From assembly GCA_031549185.1 (NCBI GenBank), contig JAVBQG010000044.1:1-64000 (forward strand): a stretch of DNA of 64,000 nt, written 5' to 3'. Positions within the stretch are counted from its first letter, which is position 1. Every line of letters begins with the position of its first letter. Both the position numbers and the translations under genes were made by a program. Shown here in pieces: positions 60,179 to 64,000 of the stretch. Below the pieces are notes generated by a model, which was not told the origin of the DNA, made no database searches, and was given only the letters and a program-made list of their open reading frames with translations. Source of the DNA: JAVBQG01 sp031549185 (GTDB lineage: Bacteria; Synergistota; Synergistia; Synergistales; Synergistaceae).

Positions 60179-60979
60179 ATGATTTCAAGAACGCAAAAGA
60201 GAGGTTTCGACCGTTTTATTCTGGCGGCAGTGGCGGTTCTATTTTTGATGGCCGGGAGCGCAGATGCGCATATGTTCGTGCTCAAGGCCGATAAAATGAA
60301 AGCCGGGAAGGGTGAGTTCGTGACCGTCTGGGCCGGATTGGCGGAGCCGCTGATCGCGATGGACATGTCAAGGGCGATGCTGCTGTCGATGGGGTATGAT
60401 GTCTACGAGACCGCCGACGTGCAATATGCCGACGGCCACGAGACGTCACTTCCGGGGACGGGTTTCAAGCCGACGAACGTGAATGATCCCGCTAATGTCG
60501 ATCCGCTGAAGGCCACTGCCGAGGTCGACCGATTCCAGGTCGTCGCGGAGGGCACGGCAGTGCTTCATGGAAAGTTTGTTATGACAAATAAAGAGGGCAA
60601 GAAGACGGTCTGTTTCGCCAAGACCTTCGTGAATCTGACGAACGACGGCATGGCGACGAAACGGTATGCCGGGGACGATGTGGCGGAGGTCCTCTTCAGG
60701 AAGAACACCGACGGATATAAAAAGGGCGACAAGGTTGCCGTGCAGGTATTGTTGAGGGGCAAACCGCTGGCGAACGCAGATGTGTCCGCGACCTATGACG
60801 GCGCTCCGGCACAGAAGCCGGGCAGCCCGCAGAACGAGTATTTGACGCTGAAGACGAACGCCCGGGGAGAAGCGGAATTCATGCTGGACCGCGCAGCCCT
60901 TTGGGCAGTCACGATCGAATACAGCGACCAGGCCGACGGAATCCGCTACCGCTCGAGCGCGCTCTTCGAAGTGGAGTAG
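60179..60979 (+). CDS. secreted DUF4198-domain protein
   Basis: A 266-residue exported protein. Signal peptide about 1-30, ending ADA before His (HMFVLKADKMKAGKGEFV), giving a predicted N-terminal histidine. The DUF4198 body includes VAVQVLLRGKPLANADVSAT and a C-terminal strand region ending SALFEVE. Members of this family (NikK-like) accompany ECF nickel/cobalt transporters; no such transporter is in the window. It has no C-terminal anchor, unlike its relative at 57895, so the two may be a free and an anchored form. AGGAGG precedes the ATG. Confidence 0.8.
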   Translation: MISRTQKRGFDRFILAAVAVLFLMAGSADAHMFVLKADKMKAGKGEFVTVWAGLAEPLIAMDMSRAMLLSMGYDVYETADVQYADGHETSLPGTGFKPTNVNDPANVDPLKATAEVDRFQVVAEGTAVLHGKFVMTNKEGKKTVCFAKTFVNLTNDGMATKRYAGDDVAEVLFRKNTDGYKKGDKVAVQVLLRGKPLANADVSATYDGAPAQKPGSPQNEYLTLKTNARGEAEFMLDRAALWAVTIEYSDQADGIRYRSSALFEVE

Positions 60980-60997
60980 CGAACTGTAAGGATATGG

Positions 60998-61034
60998 CGC
61001 AGGCCGGAAGAGAGCTTCTTTCTTTCGGCCTGCG
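60998..61034 (+). terminator. terminator hairpin after the DUF4198 gene
   Basis: CGCAGGCCG (60998-61006) pairs with CGGCCTGCG (61026-61034); the interior can extend through GAAGA and TCTTT. It is not followed by a clean T-run on the plus strand. On the minus strand it lies just after the small ORF at 61042-61170 and mutS2 and could serve both directions. Confidence 0.6.
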
Positions 61035-61041
61035 TCGGGTT

Positions 61042-61170
61042 TCACGGTTTGTTCCGAATCGCGCTCCACGCCTCGTCATGGGTGAACCATTTGGTATGGG
61101 GATCCTGGGCCTCCGCCAAGGATTCCTCTAGCTTGCGCTCGACATACTTTTCATACTCCAAATCGTGCAC
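61042..61170 (-). CDS. small antitoxin-like ORF (RelB/Phd type C-terminus), possibly a fragment
   Basis: A 42-residue ORF starting at GTG 61170, just after the mutS2 stop. The sequence YEKYVERKLEESLAEAQDPH and KWFTHDEAWSAIR resembles the C-terminal toxin-binding part of RelB-like antitoxins (x-KTYTHDEV-x-x-x-[IL]R endings). The frame is open upstream into mutS2 (EVSLTVHD), so it might be a truncated antitoxin fused by a deletion, or a read-through extension. No toxin gene is adjacent. Confidence 0.4.
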   Translation of the reverse strand: MHDLEYEKYVERKLEESLAEAQDPHTKWFTHDEAWSAIRNKP

Positions 61171-61178
61171 GGTTAGGC

Positions 61179-63581
61179 TTACTTCTTGAACTTCACGATC
61201 GTCACGCCGTAGCCGCCCTCGCCCTCGGCGCCCAAGCGGTAGCTCTGCACGTACGACAGGCCCTTGCAGAGGGTATGCACTTCGCGGCGCAGGATGCCCT
61301 CGCCGCGGCCGTGGATGACGGTTACCTCGCCGTAGCCCGCGCGGAAGGCGCGGTCGAGGTACTGCTCGACCATTGGCATGGCCTCGTCCAGCGTCATGCC
61401 CCGGACCATGATCGAGCTGGGGATGCCGACCGGCGACGGTGGCGGCGAGAATTTGATCTGCACCTGGCTCGGTCCCTTCGGCGAGGGCGCCGGGGGCAGG
61501 TTGCCCGCCTTGCGCTCCCTCTTCGTCTCGACCTTTGTCGCCGCGCGCAGCATCTTGAACGGCAGCTCCATGTGCGCCACGCCGGCCAGGACCGTGGCCT
61601 TGTCGCCGCGGATCTCCTCCAGCGTCCCGACGGCGCCGGTGCCGGCCACGACGACGCTGTCGCCCGGCTCGAGCGGCTTTTCGTCCGGTTCGAACATGCG
61701 CTCCAGGCGCTCATCCTCGCGTTTCTCCACCTGCTCCTCGATCTTCGAGAAGTGCTTCTTCGAGCGCTCGAGCTTGCGCTGCGCGGCGCTACGGGCCTCC
61801 GCGTCGATGGTCTTGAGCAGCGAGCGGGCGGAGGTCTCGGCGTTCTCCAGAATGCCTAGCGCCTTTTTGTCGGCCTCCGCGATCAGCTTGTCGCGCTTCT
61901 CCTCGATCTCGCGCTTCTGTCTCTCGTAGTCGGCGCGCAGGGTCTCGATCTCCTTGCGCATCGCCTCGAGCGCCTTGTTCTCTTGCTCGATGGCCGTGCG
62001 CTTCTCCTGCAATTCGCCGATGATGTCCTCCATCGAGGCCTCCTTGTGGTGCAGGGCCTCCTTCGCCCGCTGTAGTACATCGCGCTGCACGCCGAGCTTC
62101 TCGGCGATCAGCAGGGCGTTGCTGCGCCCCGGGATGCCGACCAGCAGGCGGTAGGTGGGGGAGAGCGTGTTCGCGTTGAACTCGACGGAAGCCGACTCCA
62201 CGCCGGGGGCGGTCAGCGCGTAGTGCTTGATCGGGTTGTGGTGCGTCGTCGCCAGCACCAGCGCGCGGCGCCCCTGCAGCCATTCGAGGATCGCGATACC
62301 GAGCGCGGCGCCCTCCTCGGGGTCGGTGCCGGCGCCCAGCTCGTCGAGCAGCACGACCGATCCCTCCGTCGCCTCGCCGAGGATGCGGTTGATCTGCGTG
62401 ATGTGGGCGCTGAAGGTCGAGAGGTTCTGTTCGATGCTCTGCTCGTCGCCGATATCCGTGAAGATCGCGTCGATGGCGCCCAGCGTGGAGTGCTCCTCAG
62501 CCGGGATGGGGAAGCCGAGCCAGCCGAGGCAGATGCAGACGCCCGCCGTCTTGAGGGCCACGGTCTTGCCGCCCGTGTTGGGGCCGGTGACGACGAGCGA
62601 ACGGAAGGTCTCGCCGCAGGAGATGTCGATTGGCACGGCCGGTTCTCCCAGCAGCGGATGTTTTGCCTTGTGGAAGTGAAAGGCCCGGGCCTTCGCCAGC
62701 ATCGGCATGTGCCAGCGGCCGCGCCTGATCTTCTCGGAGAGGGCGTAGAAAAGGTCGACCTGCCCCAGCGCGCGCTCCGCGTCGAGCAGATGGGCCTCCT
62801 TCGCCAGCATCCGCTCCGTGAGCTTGTAGAGAATGCGGCGCTCCTCGGTGTTCTCGTCCTCGACGTGGATGGCGTACTCGTTGTTGAGCGCCACCAGTGC
62901 GTGTGGTTCCATGTAGACGCTGTTTCCGGAGCCGGAGCGGTCCATGACGAGGCCGGGGAAGGATGGCAGGGCGTCCTGGCGCACCAGCACGACATAACGC
63001 CCGTTGCGAAGGGACAGCACGCGCTCCTGCAGCAGGTTGCCGATCGAGGGGTCCGCGATCAGCTGCTGTCCCTTGCGGCGGATCTGCTCGCGCGTCTTGC
63101 GCATCCCCTCGCGCAGGCGCCGCAGGCGGTCCGACGCGTGGTCGTAAAGCCGTCCGTCTTCGTCGATCACGGAGAGCGCCTCCTCGTCCTTCTCGAAGTC
63201 GCGCAGGTCGCGCAGGAGGAGCGAGAAGATCGGCCACTCGTTGCGCGCCGCGGAGAGCGCCTCCTTGAGCTTCGTCGAGCCCTGCATCAGGCGCCGGATG
63301 CGCAGCAGCTCCTCGCCAAGCAGCATGCCCGACTCCTTCGCGTCGGCGAGCAGGCTGCCTACGGCCGAGAGTTTGAAGTTCCACGGCAGCTCGCCCCGCC
63401 TGTCCCGGTACTCCTCGATCGCGGCGAAGAGCGCCTGTCGCTTTTCGAGCTCCTCCATGTCGGCGGCGGGGGCGAGCGTCGCCAGGCGAGAGGCGCCCAG
63501 GTCGCTGCGGCAGTCCTTTCGTATGATGTTCAGAATTTTCGCTATCTCGAGCGATGCGTAGGCCGATCCGTCGATTTTCAT
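61179..63581 (-). CDS. mutS2: MutS2 ATPase/endonuclease (RqcU type)
   Basis: An 800-residue protein. Core and clamp helices lie in the first 300 residues, and the ABC ATPase domain has VVTGPNTGGKTVALKTAG (about 333-350), LLDELGAGTDPEEGAALG and ATTHHNPIKHYAL. A long coiled coil is at about 515-640, a KOW-like patch near 650, and a C-terminal Smr domain (about 730-800) with VIHGRGEGILRREVH. The position equivalent to LDLRG at the start of Smr reads IMVRG, so the acidic residue is lost. MutS2 acts on collided ribosomes or recombination intermediates. Its ATG overlaps the upstream gene's stop. Confidence 0.95.
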   Translation of the reverse strand: MKIDGSAYASLEIAKILNIIRKDCRSDLGASRLATLAPAADMEELEKRQALFAAIEEYRDRRGELPWNFKLSAVGSLLADAKESGMLLGEELLRIRRLMQGSTKLKEALSAARNEWPIFSLLLRDLRDFEKDEEALSVIDEDGRLYDHASDRLRRLREGMRKTREQIRRKGQQLIADPSIGNLLQERVLSLRNGRYVVLVRQDALPSFPGLVMDRSGSGNSVYMEPHALVALNNEYAIHVEDENTEERRILYKLTERMLAKEAHLLDAERALGQVDLFYALSEKIRRGRWHMPMLAKARAFHFHKAKHPLLGEPAVPIDISCGETFRSLVVTGPNTGGKTVALKTAGVCICLGWLGFPIPAEEHSTLGAIDAIFTDIGDEQSIEQNLSTFSAHITQINRILGEATEGSVVLLDELGAGTDPEEGAALGIAILEWLQGRRALVLATTHHNPIKHYALTAPGVESASVEFNANTLSPTYRLLVGIPGRSNALLIAEKLGVQRDVLQRAKEALHHKEASMEDIIGELQEKRTAIEQENKALEAMRKEIETLRADYERQKREIEEKRDKLIAEADKKALGILENAETSARSLLKTIDAEARSAAQRKLERSKKHFSKIEEQVEKREDERLERMFEPDEKPLEPGDSVVVAGTGAVGTLEEIRGDKATVLAGVAHMELPFKMLRAATKVETKRERKAGNLPPAPSPKGPSQVQIKFSPPPSPVGIPSSIMVRGMTLDEAMPMVEQYLDRAFRAGYGEVTVIHGRGEGILRREVHTLCKGLSYVQSYRLGAEGEGGYGVTIVKFKK

Positions 63582-64000
63582 TCGTCTTCACTCTCGTCGT
63601 CGATTTTGGGGTCGTTTTCCGGGCCGAGGAAGTACTCCAGAACCCGCTGCCTGTACGTCTTGTCGTCCGGTTTTTTATCGCCCGACCTGGTTTCGAGCAG
63701 GCCGAGCTTCTGGGCCAGCGTCTCCAGTTGTTGCAGCCGTCTCTCGTCGCTCTCCGTCCGCTCCTTCTCTCGTCGCAGGTCGTCCGAGGTCTTCTGCGGC
63801 TCGACGTCGGCGGAGACCTTCTCCGTCAGCACGCTCAGGCTGCGGCTGAGGATGAACTCCACAGCGTCCTGCCGCAGTTCCTCCAGGTTCGGCACGAAGC
63901 CGCGCTCCTCGAGCGGGGGATAGACGACTGGCAGGATTCGGGCGGTCGTCATCAGCACCTTGCTGTCGCGCAGCCATCCGTTTCCGGTGAAGGGGAAGAC
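63578..64000 (-). CDS. C-terminal part of an unidentified protein (runs off the window)
   Basis: The minus-strand frame is open from the window edge to 63578, giving about 140 residues. The visible part starts VFPFTGNGWLRDSKVLMTTA, continues with LPVVYPPLEERGFVPNLEEL, and then a charged helical segment (about 80-110) and an acidic tail. No complete domain is recognised. In Bacillus, mutS2 is preceded by cvpA and polX, so a CvpA-like membrane protein C-terminus is one possibility. It is coupled to mutS2 by a four-base overlap. ATG 63958 could be an internal Met rather than the start. Confidence 0.55.
   Translation of the reverse strand, partial: VFPFTGNGWLRDSKVLMTTARILPVVYPPLEERGFVPNLEELRQDAVEFILSRSLSVLTEKVSADVEPQKTSDDLRREKERTESDERRLQQLETLAQKLGLLETRSGDKKPDDKTYRQRVLEYFLGPENDPKIDDESEDE

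Noticed and set aside
1..64000. tRNA, rRNA and CRISPR arrays
   Set aside because: No cloverleaf, rRNA core sequence or regularly spaced direct repeats were noticed while reading; a covariance-model scan would be needed to exclude a cryptic RNA gene.

Overview
The window looks like a high-GC chromosome segment from a member of the phylum Synergistota. The main evidence is two secreted proteins that end in the Synergist-CTERM type tail (small-residue linker, G-C-[DN]-[AS]-G, a hydrophobic helix, then basic residues). The gene order xerC-hslV-hslU-codY-flgB also fits, being shared by Firmicutes and Synergistota. Genus cannot be fixed from sequence reading alone.

1-1343 is an IS4-type insertion sequence with perfect 20-bp terminal inverted repeats. 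1569-5459 carries xerC, hslV, hslU and codY. 5630-38033 is one of the most complete flagellar/chemotaxis superclusters one could expect in a single window. It runs flgB-flgC; a decayed 2-hydroxycarboxylate-type transporter gene on the other strand; fliE-F-G-H-I-J, a lytic transglycosylase, a MotE-like chaperone, fliK-flgD-flgE; flbD-motA-motB-fliL-fliM-fliY-cheY-fliO-P-Q-R-flhB; flhA-flhF-flhG, a PilZ brake, cheB-cheA-cheC-cheD; and sigma-28 fliA. Together these build the rod, MS ring, C ring, export gate, hook and stator, and the signalling branch that switches the motor. cheW, cheR, receptors, flagellin and flgM are not in the window.

38150-45616 holds a FapA-like DUF342 protein, three uncharacterised small proteins, an S1-domain protein, DUF501, a secreted metallo-beta-lactamase-fold protein, a tandem GNAT acetyltransferase, an MNT/HEPN (MntA-HepT type) toxin-antitoxin pair and a CsaA-like tRNA-binding protein. 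45641-48133 (minus strand) holds a DUF4143 ATPase and a class I FbaB-type aldolase. 48306-50935 is a compact operon: ECF transporter S component, FCD-like regulator, and both subunits of a 3-ketoacid-type CoA transferase.

50986-53378 is the most unusual region. A small ORF resembling the C-terminal end of a diversity-generating-retroelement (DGR) type reverse transcriptase overlaps a gene for a secreted DUF6273/C-type-lectin-like protein. That protein contains a GC-rich, NNC-codon-rich segment that looks like a DGR variable region, and it ends in a Synergist-CTERM tail. 53466-57359 is a large hybrid sensor kinase on the minus strand. 57895-60979 contains two related DUF4198 secreted proteins, both predicted to have a mature N-terminal histidine, on either side of a methyltransferase. 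The right end has a tiny antitoxin-like ORF, mutS2 and the C-terminal part of an unidentified gene running off the window.

Motif-level statements are read directly from the sequence. Family names rest on recognition of conserved motifs without a database search.
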